From Natrinema amylolyticum (GTDB lineage Archaea; Halobacteriota; Halobacteria; Halobacteriales; Natrialbaceae), in contig NZ_JAIWPJ010000001.1 in the NCBI RefSeq assembly GCF_020515625.1, forward strand, positions 186,001-250,000: a stretch of 64,000 nucleotides of DNA, given 5' to 3'. This document shows, piece by piece, positions 8,043-16,326 of the stretch. The first letter of the stretch is position 1. Each line of letters starts with the position of its first letter. Below the pieces are notes generated by a model. The model saw only the letters and a list, made by a program, of their open reading frames with translations. It was not told the DNA's origin and did no database searches. The position numbers were made by a program, and so were the translations under genes.

Positions 8043-9014
8043 ATGGCCGAGAACTTTCCCGACTACGTAGACGTCGATTATTCCGACGGCGAAGGCGAAG
8101 ACCCCGCCGACTATCCGCACATCCAGGACAAGATCGAGAAGGCGATCGAGGTCACCCGCGAGGGCTTAGAGGAGTACGAGAACCCGGCGGTCATGTGGAC
8201 CGGCGGCAAGGACTCGACGCTCACTCTCTACTTCATCAAGGAGGTCGCCGACCGCTTCGATCTCGAGGTGCCCCCCGCGGTCTTCATCGACCACTACCAG
8301 CACTTCGACGAGATCCACGACTTCGTCGACCACTGGGCCGACGAGTGGGACCTCGAGGTCATCTACGCGCGCAACGAGGACGTCGGCGAGTACGTCGACG
8401 AACACGGTCTCGAGCCCGGCGACGACATCGACATCTCGGAGCTCTCCGAACACAACCAGCACCACGTCGAGGACATCCTCGAGTACGAGGAAGACGAGTT
8501 CCCGTTCCTGCTGGACACCTACGTCGGCAACCACCTGCTGAAGACGGTCGCCCTCAACGACGCGCTCGAGGAGTACGACATCGACGGCGTCATCTCCGGC
8601 GTCCGCTGGGACGAACAGGAGGCCCGCGCCGACGAGACGTTCTTCTCGCCGCGTCACGACCCCGACATCTACCCGCCCCACGACCGCATCCAGCCCATCC
8701 TGCAGTTCGACGAGGCCGCCGTCTGGGAGGCCTTCTGGAACTTCGTGGTGCCGGACACGGTCGAGAACTTCCCCGAGGAGGGCTACGTCCCCGAGGCCGA
8801 CGACGACCTTCCCGAGGGCGTCGAGCAGTCCGACGTCCCGATCTCGCCGAAGTACTTCGCCGGCTTCCGCTCGCTCGGCAGTGAGATCAGCACCGAAAAG
8901 AACACCGAGGACCCCGCTTGGCTGCAGGACCTCGAGGGAACGACCGAGCGCGCCGGCCGCGCCCAGGACAAGGAGGACCTGATGGAGCGACTGCGCGATC
9001 TGGGTTACATGTAG
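8043..9014 (+). CDS. PAPS reductase/CysD-family PP-loop ATPase without cysteines
   Basis: A 323-residue very acidic protein with the N-type ATP pyrophosphatase loop WTGGKDST (residues 52-59). Further landmarks are ISGVRWDEQEARADE, the PRHDP and HDRIQPIL segments, and GFRSLGSEIST near the C-terminus. These match the sulfate adenylyltransferase CysD / PAPS reductase family layout, but there is no cysteine anywhere in the protein. It therefore cannot carry the catalytic Cys of PAPS/APS reductases. Activation of a sulfate-like or other substrate by adenylylation is more plausible than reduction. No CysN or sulfite reductase gene is nearby, so its pathway is not shown by context. Confidence 0.8.
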   Translation: MAENFPDYVDVDYSDGEGEDPADYPHIQDKIEKAIEVTREGLEEYENPAVMWTGGKDSTLTLYFIKEVADRFDLEVPPAVFIDHYQHFDEIHDFVDHWADEWDLEVIYARNEDVGEYVDEHGLEPGDDIDISELSEHNQHHVEDILEYEEDEFPFLLDTYVGNHLLKTVALNDALEEYDIDGVISGVRWDEQEARADETFFSPRHDPDIYPPHDRIQPILQFDEAAVWEAFWNFVVPDTVENFPEEGYVPEADDDLPEGVEQSDVPISPKYFAGFRSLGSEISTEKNTEDPAWLQDLEGTTERAGRAQDKEDLMERLRDLGYM

Positions 9015-9179
9015 GCCGACCGCCGTCGACTGCCGTCTCGTATACGAACGATCGATTGTTTCGATTGGATCCGCTCGAGGATCAGTAGCGGTGACTCGGT
9101 GCTGACTTTCGTTGCGATGCTATTCTATTCCGTCAGTCCGTGGGGTTCCGATAGCCGATACCGAGCGCTCAGTCCGTTT

Positions 9180-9374
9180 CTACCGGCCCGCCGCGCGGTA
9201 CTCGCCGTGTTTGACGCCGAGTACGAGCATGATCAGCCCGAACGCGATCATCGACGGCGCGACCATCGTCAGCACGGTCCCTGTGCCCATCATCGGTGCG
9301 GCGAGCAACCCGCCGACGCCGAGTGCGATCACGACGAGAAACGCCACTGCCGTCTTCGCGAGGTCGAACTTCAT
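9180..9374 (-). CDS. Small two-helix membrane protein
   Basis: A 64-residue protein with two hydrophobic helices (about residues 7-27 and 35-54) linked by a short MMGTGTV turn and ending in a basic tail (KHGEYRAAGR). Its compact layout resembles small membrane proteins I recall in other haloarchaea (possibly DUF7333). No function is known. It stands alone between the PP-loop gene and a larger membrane protein on the same strand. Confidence 0.65.
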   Translation of the reverse strand: MKFDLAKTAVAFLVVIALGVGGLLAAPMMGTGTVLTMVAPSMIAFGLIMLVLGVKHGEYRAAGR

Positions 9375-9457
9375 ATGCGGTCGTTAGGAGGGGAACTCCT
9401 AATGGTACCGGGAATCGGCAGTCCGTTCACGACCGTTGGTCGGAAAAGAAACGTCGG

Positions 9458-10228
9458 CTATTCCGAGGGTCGAACGAGGTTCGCCAGCGTGACGACGCTC
9501 CCGAGGAACCAGCCCACCGGGAACGAAAGTCCGAACCACATTCCGGCGTAGGCGGCTCCCTCGAGGGTGAAGGCACTGCGGAGGGAGTCGTTCAGGCCGC
9601 CGACGAACAACACGTTGTCGAGCACCCAGACGGCGAGGTCGTAGCTGGGATCGAGGACGTAGGGATGTAGCGACGGCGTCACGAGCGCGGCGACGACGGG
9701 CGGGAGGAACAGCGCCGTCATCGCGAACGGGTACGCGAGGGCGACCGTGGTTCCGCGGCCGCCGAACTTCGAGCACGTCGCCGCGAGGGCGGTCGAGACC
9801 GTCGCGACGCCGCTCGCGGCCGCGACCGCGAGGACCGCGTCGAGGGGGATCTCGACCTGTTCCATGTAGGACATCGCACCCCAGGCGACCGTCAGCAGTC
9901 CCCAGCCGAGCAGTGCGATGCCCGTAACGCCGACGATGCCGAGACGGGTCCGCGTCGAGTCGAGTTTCGCCGCGTAGTAGCGGGTTCCGAGGCCGATGAC
10001 AGTAAGCGGATAGAGGACGAGCAAGCCGATGACGCCGAGGACGCTCCAACTGTGATAGCTGATCTTCTGAGGGAGCGTCTCGGGTTCCCACTTGCCCATG
10101 ACGGAGTGGCCGCGGCCACGCTGCCGGGGGAAGACGATCTCCATCCAGGCCCCGTGTAACCGCCGAACGTCGGCTCTCACCGCACCGACGAGCCCACCAC
10201 CGCCACCGCTTCGCGAGCGGGTAGACAT
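9458..10228 (-). CDS. Multi-pass membrane protein of unknown function
   Basis: A 256-residue protein with a basic, Gly-rich cytoplasmic N-terminus (about 55 residues, GGGGGLVGAVRADVRRLHG) and about six hydrophobic segments. The segment HSWSVLGVIGLLVLYPLTVIG begins the membrane part. I do not recognise the family. The conserved-looking phrase MGKWEPETLPQKISYHSW just before the first helix may be a family marker. Neighbouring genes are unrelated, so context gives no clue. Confidence 0.65.
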   Translation of the reverse strand: MSTRSRSGGGGGLVGAVRADVRRLHGAWMEIVFPRQRGRGHSVMGKWEPETLPQKISYHSWSVLGVIGLLVLYPLTVIGLGTRYYAAKLDSTRTRLGIVGVTGIALLGWGLLTVAWGAMSYMEQVEIPLDAVLAVAAASGVATVSTALAATCSKFGGRGTTVALAYPFAMTALFLPPVVAALVTPSLHPYVLDPSYDLAVWVLDNVLFVGGLNDSLRSAFTLEGAAYAGMWFGLSFPVGWFLGSVVTLANLVRPSE

Positions 10229-10387
10229 ACGCGAGCCAAAAAGCCGATGTACCGTAAACTTTCCTGCTTTTTCTTCGCCGTCGACAGGTCCGTTGATCCC
10301 CGTTCAGGTTCGTCTCTCGCGCCGAATAGAGTCGTCGGCCGGGCTCGAGCCGACGCCGCGGTTCGGTCCGGGAAGCACTCTCGCCGA

Positions 10388-11230
10388 TCAGTTCCAGGGC
10401 GCGAAGCCGGGATCGATTTCGCGACTCGTCTCGTCGATCGCGTCGATCCGGTTGATATCCTCGCGGTCGAGATCCACCGTCAGCGACTCCCAGTTATCGC
10501 TGATGTGCACTTCACCGGTCGCTTTCGGAATCGCGGTGACGCCCTTCTCGCGCGCCCAGGCGAGACTGACCTGTGCCTCGCTGGCGTCGTGTTTCTCCGC
10601 GACCGTCTGAATTTCCGGCTGCTGGAAGACCTGTCCGCGCGCCAGCGGCGAGTAGCCCACGACCTCGATATCGTAGTTCTCACAGGCTTCTCGGATCTCT
10701 TCCTGTGGCAGCAGCGGATGTAACTCGACCTGGTTCGCGAAGATCGGCGCGTCACAGACGTCGACGGCCTCCTCGAGGTGTTCGGGCTGGAAGTTGCTCA
10801 CCCCGACGTTCTCGATCAGGCCCTCGTCGGAGAGCTCCGAGAAGGCCGACAGCGTCTCCTCGGCGTCGTACTCCCCGGACGGCCAGTGGACGTACAGCAG
10901 GTCGACGGAGTCGACACCGAGGCGATCGAGACTGTCTCGAGTCGTCTCGAGGACGTCGTCGTGGGCGAGATTGGAGTACCAGACCTTGGTCGCGAGGAAG
11001 ACGTCCTCGCGATCGACGTCGGCCCGTGCGATGCCCTCGCCGACGGCCGCCTCGTTGTCGTAGGCTTGGGCGGTGTCGATGTGTCGATAGCCCGTCTCGA
11101 GCGCCGTTCGGACGCTCTCGGCGCATTGCTCGGCGTCGTCGTTCTGCCAGGTACCGAGCCCGAGCATCGGCATGCCGTTTGCGGTCGGACACGTTCCGGG
11201 CGCAACAGTTTCGGCGTCTTCCGTTCCCAT
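10388..11230 (-). CDS. Aldo/keto reductase
   Basis: A 280-residue NADPH-dependent aldo/keto reductase with a complete catalytic tetrad: D52, Y57, K82 and H115 in the contexts HIDTAQAYDNE, ATKVW and YVHWP. The (alpha/beta)8 barrel signature continues with GVSNFQPEHLEEA, NQVELHPLLPQ and, near the end, AIPKATGEVHI, which forms the nicotinamide and phosphate contacts. The sequence is most like the AKR5 2,5-diketo-gluconate reductase group. The physiological carbonyl substrate is unknown. The gene stands alone. Confidence 0.9.
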   Translation of the reverse strand: MGTEDAETVAPGTCPTANGMPMLGLGTWQNDDAEQCAESVRTALETGYRHIDTAQAYDNEAAVGEGIARADVDREDVFLATKVWYSNLAHDDVLETTRDSLDRLGVDSVDLLYVHWPSGEYDAEETLSAFSELSDEGLIENVGVSNFQPEHLEEAVDVCDAPIFANQVELHPLLPQEEIREACENYDIEVVGYSPLARGQVFQQPEIQTVAEKHDASEAQVSLAWAREKGVTAIPKATGEVHISDNWESLTVDLDREDINRIDAIDETSREIDPGFAPWN

Positions 11231-11428
11231 GTTCGGGGCAAGGGACAGAACGCGAAAAGGAGTTGCGTTTGCAGTAGCGCATTCCGGAACAACGGCGAGC
11301 GAATCGGTGGCGGGCTCACAGTGACGTCGAGCCGCTCGCGATGAAACTCGTCGGCTGCGAACGCGACGCGGATTCGCGTCGCTCCGAACGAGAGTAAAAC
11401 ATTTCAGGTATTACAAGAAAGAAATGGC

Positions 11429-12400
11429 GTGGACAGAGATACGGGTCGCGTCGTCCTGATCGCCCTCCTGTGCTGTCTCGCCGTCGTGCTCGCGGCGGCG
11501 ACGTTACCGTCGATGGTCGAGAACGGTGGGGGCGGCGGCGGGTTCGGCGGTGCCGACGGCGGCGGCAGCGATACCGACGAACCGGACGACCCCTCCGATG
11601 TCGACGCCAATCCCGAGATGGACAGCGCCCTCAACGTCTCGGGGCTGTGCGTCGCGTTCCTCGACTCGGAGTTGGGGTTCCTCGGACTCGTTTTCGGGGC
11701 GGTCGGCGTCGCCGCGCTGGCGACGCGGTCGTACGATGCCAGACTGACGATCATGCTCTCGATCGCGTTGCTCCCGCTCGTCGTGCTCGTCTTCGCCGTC
11801 CTCACCGGCGGCTGTGGGACACTGGCCATCGAGCCGCCGGCTCCCCCGGCCGATGTGCAGCCCCCTACGTCAGAGAACGAATCCAGCGGCCCGCTCGGCG
11901 GCGACGGCGACGGGCCAGTTTCCGGGCCGACCCTGCCCTCGCTGCTCGTGCTGACTGTCCTGTTGGTGACGATCGTCGGGGCGTTCGCGGCGCTGTTTTA
12001 CGGCGGCGACGGCGAGAGTCGAGACACGGCGGAATCGGCCGCTGAACCGGACGACACCGTTCGACGGGACGCTCTCGGCCGCGCGGCCGGGCAGGCCGCC
12101 GACCGGCTCGAGTCGGGCGACGACTTCGAGAACGACATCTATCGGGCGTGGCGCGAGATGACGGAGCCGCTCGCGGTCGACCGTCCCGACTCGAGCACCC
12201 CTGGAGAGTTCGCGGCCGCGGCGCGGGACGCGGGGCTGGATCCGTCCCACGTCGACGAGTTGCGGACGATGTTCGAGGACGTCCGCTACGGCGACCGCCC
12301 CGTCACGGACGACCGCGAGCGCCGCGCCGTCGAGCTACTGCGGCGGATCGAAGCGGCCTACGGAGACGACCACGACCTCGAGAACGGAGACACACGATGA
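11429..12400 (+). CDS. DUF4129 domain-containing membrane protein
   Basis: A 323-residue membrane protein read from a GTG. It has an N-terminal helix (residues 7-27), a Gly/Asp-rich extracellular loop, two further helices around residues 85-130, a fourth at about 170-192, and a cytoplasmic C-terminal DUF4129 domain (YRAWREMTEPL, TPGEFAAAARDAGLDP, FEDVRYG). DUF4129 proteins regularly accompany DUF58 and MoxR genes. It opens a four-gene operon that ends in DUF7519-like; the next start is 10 nt after its stop. The system is thought to act in protein maturation or cell-surface assembly; the exact role is open. Confidence 0.82.
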   Translation: MDRDTGRVVLIALLCCLAVVLAAATLPSMVENGGGGGGFGGADGGGSDTDEPDDPSDVDANPEMDSALNVSGLCVAFLDSELGFLGLVFGAVGVAALATRSYDARLTIMLSIALLPLVVLVFAVLTGGCGTLAIEPPAPPADVQPPTSENESSGPLGGDGDGPVSGPTLPSLLVLTVLLVTIVGAFAALFYGGDGESRDTAESAAEPDDTVRRDALGRAAGQAADRLESGDDFENDIYRAWREMTEPLAVDRPDSSTPGEFAAAARDAGLDPSHVDELRTMFEDVRYGDRPVTDDRERRAVELLRRIEAAYGDDHDLENGDTR

Positions 12401-12410
12401 ACGACTCCCT

Positions 12411-12959
12411 ATGAACAAGTACGCAATAGTCGGCGTCGGCCTGGTCCTAATCGGCCTGGCGTTCGTGGCAGTCCCGGAACTGACCGCTCCCTTCGGCCTC
12501 GGCGAGTCGATCGTGTCCGTGGTCGGCGTGATCGCGCTCTTGCAGGGGCTTCGAACGGTACAGGCTCGCCGACACACCGACGTTACGCAGACCGAACTCC
12601 CGGCCCCAGAACGGCCACAGGAGCTGCTGACCCCCGGCGAGGAGATCGACGCGGCGATCGAATCGGGACGCGTAGCGTACAGTCGAGAGGGGAAACAACT
12701 CCGTGAGCGGCTCGAGCGGGCCGCCACCGACGCGCTGGTGCTCGAGAGGGGCCTGACCGAGGACGAGGCTCGAGCGGCGCTCGAAAACGGGACCTGGACG
12801 GACGACCCGCTGGCGGCGGCGCAGTTCACGACGACCATCCCCGATTGGGCGCCGTGGCACGTTCGGTTTCGAGAGACGGTACGTCGCGACCGCCCCCGCC
12901 GCGCCGGACGTGCCGCAGCCGAAATCGCCCGAATTGCGGAGGTGACCGACGACGAATGA
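12411..12959 (+). CDS. DUF7269-like membrane protein of the MoxR/DUF58 operon
   Basis: A 182-residue protein with two N-terminal membrane helices (about residues 4-23 and 30-48), then a soluble helical part including a TPGEEIDAAIE segment and an Arg-rich C-terminal region. It lies between DUF4129 and DUF58 and its TGA overlaps the ATG of the DUF58 gene (ATGA at 12956-12959), implying translational coupling. I recall proteins in this position being called DUF7269. No enzymatic motif is visible; it is probably a structural partner in the membrane complex. Confidence 0.75.
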   Translation: MNKYAIVGVGLVLIGLAFVAVPELTAPFGLGESIVSVVGVIALLQGLRTVQARRHTDVTQTELPAPERPQELLTPGEEIDAAIESGRVAYSREGKQLRERLERAATDALVLERGLTEDEARAALENGTWTDDPLAAAQFTTTIPDWAPWHVRFRETVRRDRPRRAGRAAAEIARIAEVTDDE

Positions 12960-14491
12960 CGGGACGTGACGACGACGGACGATCGACTGACGCCCGAAAC
13001 GAGCGATTCGATGGCGGCGAGGCCGCCGCTATCGATACCGATACTCGTTCCGAAACCGGTACCGACGCCGGCACCGGTCGTCCAGACGACGGTCCCGAAT
13101 CCGACACCGACGCCGTTACTAGCCACGACACTGACGCTGGGTCTGGTTCCGACACTGACGTCGATACCGAACCCGGAACCGACGGCGATACCGCGGACGC
13201 CGAGGATTCGGTCGTCGTCGACTCGAGTACCCACGAGACGAACCGCTTGGCCGGCATCGCCGCCGTCGCCTCGCTGTTCGGTGGCGTCGGCGCAATCGTC
13301 ACGTCGCCGGCGCTGTTGCTGGCGTCGGTCGTCGGCATCGCGTACGCGGCCTACGCTCGAGTCGGTCGGCCGCCGACCCCGACGCTCTCGATCGCACGCG
13401 AACTCGAGGACGGCGACCTCGAACCGGGCGAGTCCGTTCGCGTGACGGTGCGCGTCCGCAACGACGGGGACGAGATCCTCCCGGATCTCCGTTTCGTCGA
13501 CGGCGTCCCGGCGGAACTCGTTGTCACCGACGAATCCCCGAGACACGGGACCGCACTCCGGCCGGGCGAGACGGAGACGTTCTCCTACGCGGTGACCGCT
13601 CGACAGGGCGCCCATGCGTTCGAACCGGTGTCCGTCGTCGCGCGAGGGTTCACCGGTGCCGTCGAGCGAGTCCAGCGGATCCGCGTCGACACCGAACTCC
13701 GCTGTCCGCCCGCCGAGACGGAGACCGCCCTCCCGTTGCGGTCGCTGACGCTGCCGCTGACCGGTCGCGTCGAGACCGACGTCGGCGGCGAGGGCCTCGA
13801 GTTCCACGCGACGAGGGAGTACCGCCGCGGCGACCCCCTCTCGCGGATCGACTGGAACCGCCGGGCTCGCGGCGAGGATCTCGCGACGATAACGTTTCGC
13901 GAGGAGCGGTCGGCGACGGTGATGCTCGCCGTGGATACGCGCACGGACGCGTACCGTCGGCCCGACGAAACGGGCCGCAACGCGGTCGATCGCGGCATCG
14001 AGGCGGCCATCGCCGTACTCGACGCGCTGGACGCGGGCGGAAACAGCGTCGGTCTCGCCAGTTTCGGGCCGCACCAGCGGTGGCTGTCGCCGGGGTCGGG
14101 CCCCGACCATCGGGCGAGGGCCCGCCAACTGCTCGCGACCGATCCGGCGTTCGGGCTGTCCCCGCCGGAGTCGTCGAAATCGATGCTGTACGTCCAGCGT
14201 CAGCGGTTCCGATCGCGGATGCCGTCCGATTCGCAGGTGGTCCTCTTCACGCCGCTGTGTGACGACGACGTCGTTCGCATCGCGCAGTTGCTCGAGGCCG
14301 ACGGCCATCTCGTGACGGTCGTCAGTCCCGATCCGACGGGGCGGGAGACGCCCGGCGAACGACTCGCGGCGGTCGAGCGAACGGTCCGCGTCTCGACGCT
14401 CAGAGGGGCGGGCATCAGGGTCGTCGACTGGCCGGCGGACGAATCGCTGGCGGCGACGCTCGAGCGCAGCCGACGGCGGTGGTCGGCGTGA
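12956..14491 (+). CDS. DUF58 domain-containing protein
   Basis: A 511-residue protein. The first 90 residues are a disordered Thr/Asp/Gly linker with degenerate TDTD repeats (coded at about 13030-13200), followed by two hydrophobic helices, a beta-rich domain (VTVRVRNDGDEILPDLRF) and the DUF58 core. The core shows REYRRGDPLSRIDWNRRARG and then a von Willebrand factor A-like stretch with VMLAVDTRTD. DUF58 proteins are partners of MoxR AAA ATPases. The start was set at 12956, overlapping the previous stop, because the longer frame is antisense-like. Its GTGA end overlaps the following gene. Confidence 0.88.
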   Translation: MTGRDDDGRSTDARNERFDGGEAAAIDTDTRSETGTDAGTGRPDDGPESDTDAVTSHDTDAGSGSDTDVDTEPGTDGDTADAEDSVVVDSSTHETNRLAGIAAVASLFGGVGAIVTSPALLLASVVGIAYAAYARVGRPPTPTLSIARELEDGDLEPGESVRVTVRVRNDGDEILPDLRFVDGVPAELVVTDESPRHGTALRPGETETFSYAVTARQGAHAFEPVSVVARGFTGAVERVQRIRVDTELRCPPAETETALPLRSLTLPLTGRVETDVGGEGLEFHATREYRRGDPLSRIDWNRRARGEDLATITFREERSATVMLAVDTRTDAYRRPDETGRNAVDRGIEAAIAVLDALDAGGNSVGLASFGPHQRWLSPGSGPDHRARARQLLATDPAFGLSPPESSKSMLYVQRQRFRSRMPSDSQVVLFTPLCDDDVVRIAQLLEADGHLVTVVSPDPTGRETPGERLAAVERTVRVSTLRGAGIRVVDWPADESLAATLERSRRRWSA

Positions 14492-15003
14492 GCGCCGACG
14501 TCGACGCGGTCGATCCCGACCACCGGCCCGCGATCCTGACCGGTGGGCTCTCGATCGTCGCGTTGTTCCTCGGAGTGATCTCGAGCGCCCTCTACTCCCC
14601 GTTCGTGCTCGCTGGCGGTACCGCCGCGCTGCTGATCGTCGGTGCCGGACTCTGGACGGGCTCGCGTCGGGCGGTCACGGTTGGCTGTGGTGTCGCACTC
14701 GCAGGGCTGCTCGCGGGCGGAATCCAGGGCGTTCCCCCGATACCGATGCTCGCGAGCGTCACCGCGACCGTGCTGGCCTGGGACGCCGGCCATCACGCGA
14801 TCGGGATCGGAGAGCAGCTCGGACGGGAGGCGGCGACGGCCAGAGCGGAACTCCCCCACGTCGGCGCGACGGTCCTCGTCGGGCTGGTCGCCGCCATCGG
14901 GAGCTACGCGGTCTTCATCGCCGGTCCCAGCGGGCAGCCGGTCGCGGCCGTGATCGCCATGCTGTTCGGGGCGTTGCTCCTGCTGGCGGCGTTACAGCGC
15001 TAA
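14488..15003 (+). CDS. DUF7519-like membrane protein, last gene of the MoxR/DUF58 operon
   Basis: A 171-residue, very hydrophobic protein with about five membrane helices and short loops. The GTG start at 14488 overlaps the TGA of the DUF58 gene, as expected in a coupled operon; an in-frame GTG at 14479 is an alternative. Proteins in this position in haloarchaea are, as I recall, named DUF7519. No catalytic motif is visible. The operon ends 67 nt before the convergent MoxR gene. Confidence 0.7.
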   Translation: MSADVDAVDPDHRPAILTGGLSIVALFLGVISSALYSPFVLAGGTAALLIVGAGLWTGSRRAVTVGCGVALAGLLAGGIQGVPPIPMLASVTATVLAWDAGHHAIGIGEQLGREAATARAELPHVGATVLVGLVAAIGSYAVFIAGPSGQPVAAVIAMLFGALLLLAALQR

Positions 15004-15070
15004 TCGGTTCTGCGACGGGAGTGGCGACGCCGGTTACCGGTCGCTCGAGACCCGTCGGAGCGGACGCTCG

Positions 15071-16021
15071 CTACTCGAGCGTCGGGACGGGAACCGAATC
15101 GAGCACCTCGTCGACGATCGCCGTCTTCGAAGCCCCGTCGACCGACGCGTCTGGGGTGAGAACGAGCCGATGGGCCAGCACGGGACCGGCCACGCGTTTG
15201 ACGTCGTCGGGCGTCACGTAGTCGCGGCCGGCGACGACGGCGCGGGCCCGCGTCGCCTCGAGCAGGCGCTGGGTGCCCCGCGGCGAGACCCCGACGTCGA
15301 TCTGGCTTCGAGTGCGCGTCCCGCGGGCGATCGCGGCGATATAGGACACGAGATCGTCGTCGACCCGGACCGATTCGGGGACTTCCCGGAGCGCGCGGAC
15401 GCGGTCGCCGTCCAGCACCGGGTCGATGCTCGGACTCCGTTCGGTGCGGCCGAGTCGCCGCTGTAACAGCTCTCGTTCGCCGTCCTCGTCGGGATAGCCG
15501 ATCGACTGTTTCACCAAGAAGCGATCGACTTGAGCCTCCGGCAGCGGGAAGGTGCCGGCCTGCTCGACGGGGTTCTGCGTCGCGATCACGAAAAACGGCT
15601 GCGGCAACTGATGCGTGTCGCCGTCGACGGTGACCTGGCCTTCCGCCATCGCCTCGAGCAGCGCAGCCTGGGTCTTCGGCGGCGCGCGGTTGATCTCGTC
15701 CGCGAGGACGACGTTCGCGAAGATCGGTCCCTCGGTGAAATCGAAGGTGCCCACCGACTCGTCGAACACGTGAGTTCCGGTCACGTCGGCCGGCAGCAGG
15801 TCCGGCGTGAACTGAATCCGGGAGAACGACAGCCCCAGCGCCGACGCCAGACTGTTCGCGGTCAGCGTCTTTCCGGTTCCGGGCACGTCCTCTAAGAGCA
15901 CGTGACCGCGCGAGAGGACACCGAGCAGGACGGTCTCGAGGAACTCCCGGTCCGCGATGACGGTCTCGCCGACGGCGTCCAAGACGGCGTCACACTCCGC
16001 GCGGGCGTCGGTAATATCCAT
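15071..16021 (-). CDS. MoxR family AAA+ ATPase
   Basis: A 316-residue AAA+ ATPase with Walker A VPGTGKT (residues 46-52), Walker B VVLADEINRAPPKTQ, sensor 1 VIATQNPVE and the MoxR-type RFLVKQSIGYP insertion region. The C-terminal lid carries GVSPRGTQRLLEATRARA. MoxR ATPases act as chaperones with von Willebrand-type partners such as the DUF58 protein encoded convergently at 12956-14491. Unlike the usual arrangement, the ATPase is on the opposite strand with its own promoter, so it can be expressed independently of its partners. Confidence 0.93.
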   Translation of the reverse strand: MDITDARAECDAVLDAVGETVIADREFLETVLLGVLSRGHVLLEDVPGTGKTLTANSLASALGLSFSRIQFTPDLLPADVTGTHVFDESVGTFDFTEGPIFANVVLADEINRAPPKTQAALLEAMAEGQVTVDGDTHQLPQPFFVIATQNPVEQAGTFPLPEAQVDRFLVKQSIGYPDEDGERELLQRRLGRTERSPSIDPVLDGDRVRALREVPESVRVDDDLVSYIAAIARGTRTRSQIDVGVSPRGTQRLLEATRARAVVAGRDYVTPDDVKRVAGPVLAHRLVLTPDASVDGASKTAIVDEVLDSVPVPTLE

Positions 16022-16042
16022 GCCCTACCCATACCGATACTT

Positions 16043-16050
16043 ACATATAA
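16043..16050 (-). promoter_or_regulatory. TATA-like box for the MoxR gene
   Basis: The minus strand reads TTATATGT at 16050-16043, 22-29 nt before the ATG at 16021. It is the strongest AT-rich island in the spacer and suits leaderless transcription. Confidence 0.45.
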
Positions 16051-16242
16051 ACGACGGTGATCGATCGAGACCGCACTGCTATCGGTCAGCCCGACTCGCG
16101 CTCCCGAACGATGGGCCTGAACCGACCGATGCCGCCTCTGTCCCACCGCTCGACGCGGGAACCACGAGCGGCGGCTGAACGCGGTCGACTCGTCGCCGAA
16201 AGAGCGGAGCGAAACCGGACTCGATCGGTCCTGCCGGTCGAC

Positions 16243-16259
16243 TATAGTAGCCACTGAAA
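16243..16259 (+). repeat. Left 17-bp terminal inverted repeat
   Basis: Exact reverse complement of 16310-16326. Read outwards on the plus strand it ends a chance frame with Y-S-S-H-stop, just as the right arm does for the RIC gene. Confidence 0.7.
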
Positions 16260-16309
16260 GTCAGGGCACATCTGATCGTACGACAGCGTTGTGATCAGTA
16301 TGTAAATCG

Positions 16310-16326
16310 TTTCAGTGGCTACTATA
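16310..16326 (-). repeat. Right 17-bp terminal inverted repeat, containing the RIC stop codon
   Basis: Exact reverse complement of 16243-16259. The last five codons of the RIC gene (Y-S-S-H-stop) are read from this arm. Confidence 0.7.

Larger units (their letters stand above)
16243..16326. mobile_element. 84-bp MITE-like element with 17-bp perfect terminal inverted repeats
   Basis: The left end TATAGTAGCCACTGAAA (16243-16259) is repeated exactly as its reverse complement at 16310-16326. The inner 50 bp contain a second inverted pair, CTGATC (16272-16277) and GATCAG (16293-16298), preceded by near-matching ACAT, so the termini are similar over about 35 bp. No ORF fits inside. This is the shape of a miniature inverted-repeat transposable element. 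I found no clear target duplication next to the ends, so it may be old, or target choice may not leave one. The parent element is not in the window. Confidence 0.65.

Noticed and set aside
13030-13200. Degenerate ACCGATACC-type repeats, considered as a DNA repeat array
   Set aside because: They code the disordered Thr/Asp linker of the DUF58 protein, and the repeats are codon-level low complexity.
15892-16254. Minus-strand open frame through the spacer and MoxR N-terminus
   Set aside because: It overlaps the clearly real MoxR gene in another frame and is Arg/Ser-rich.
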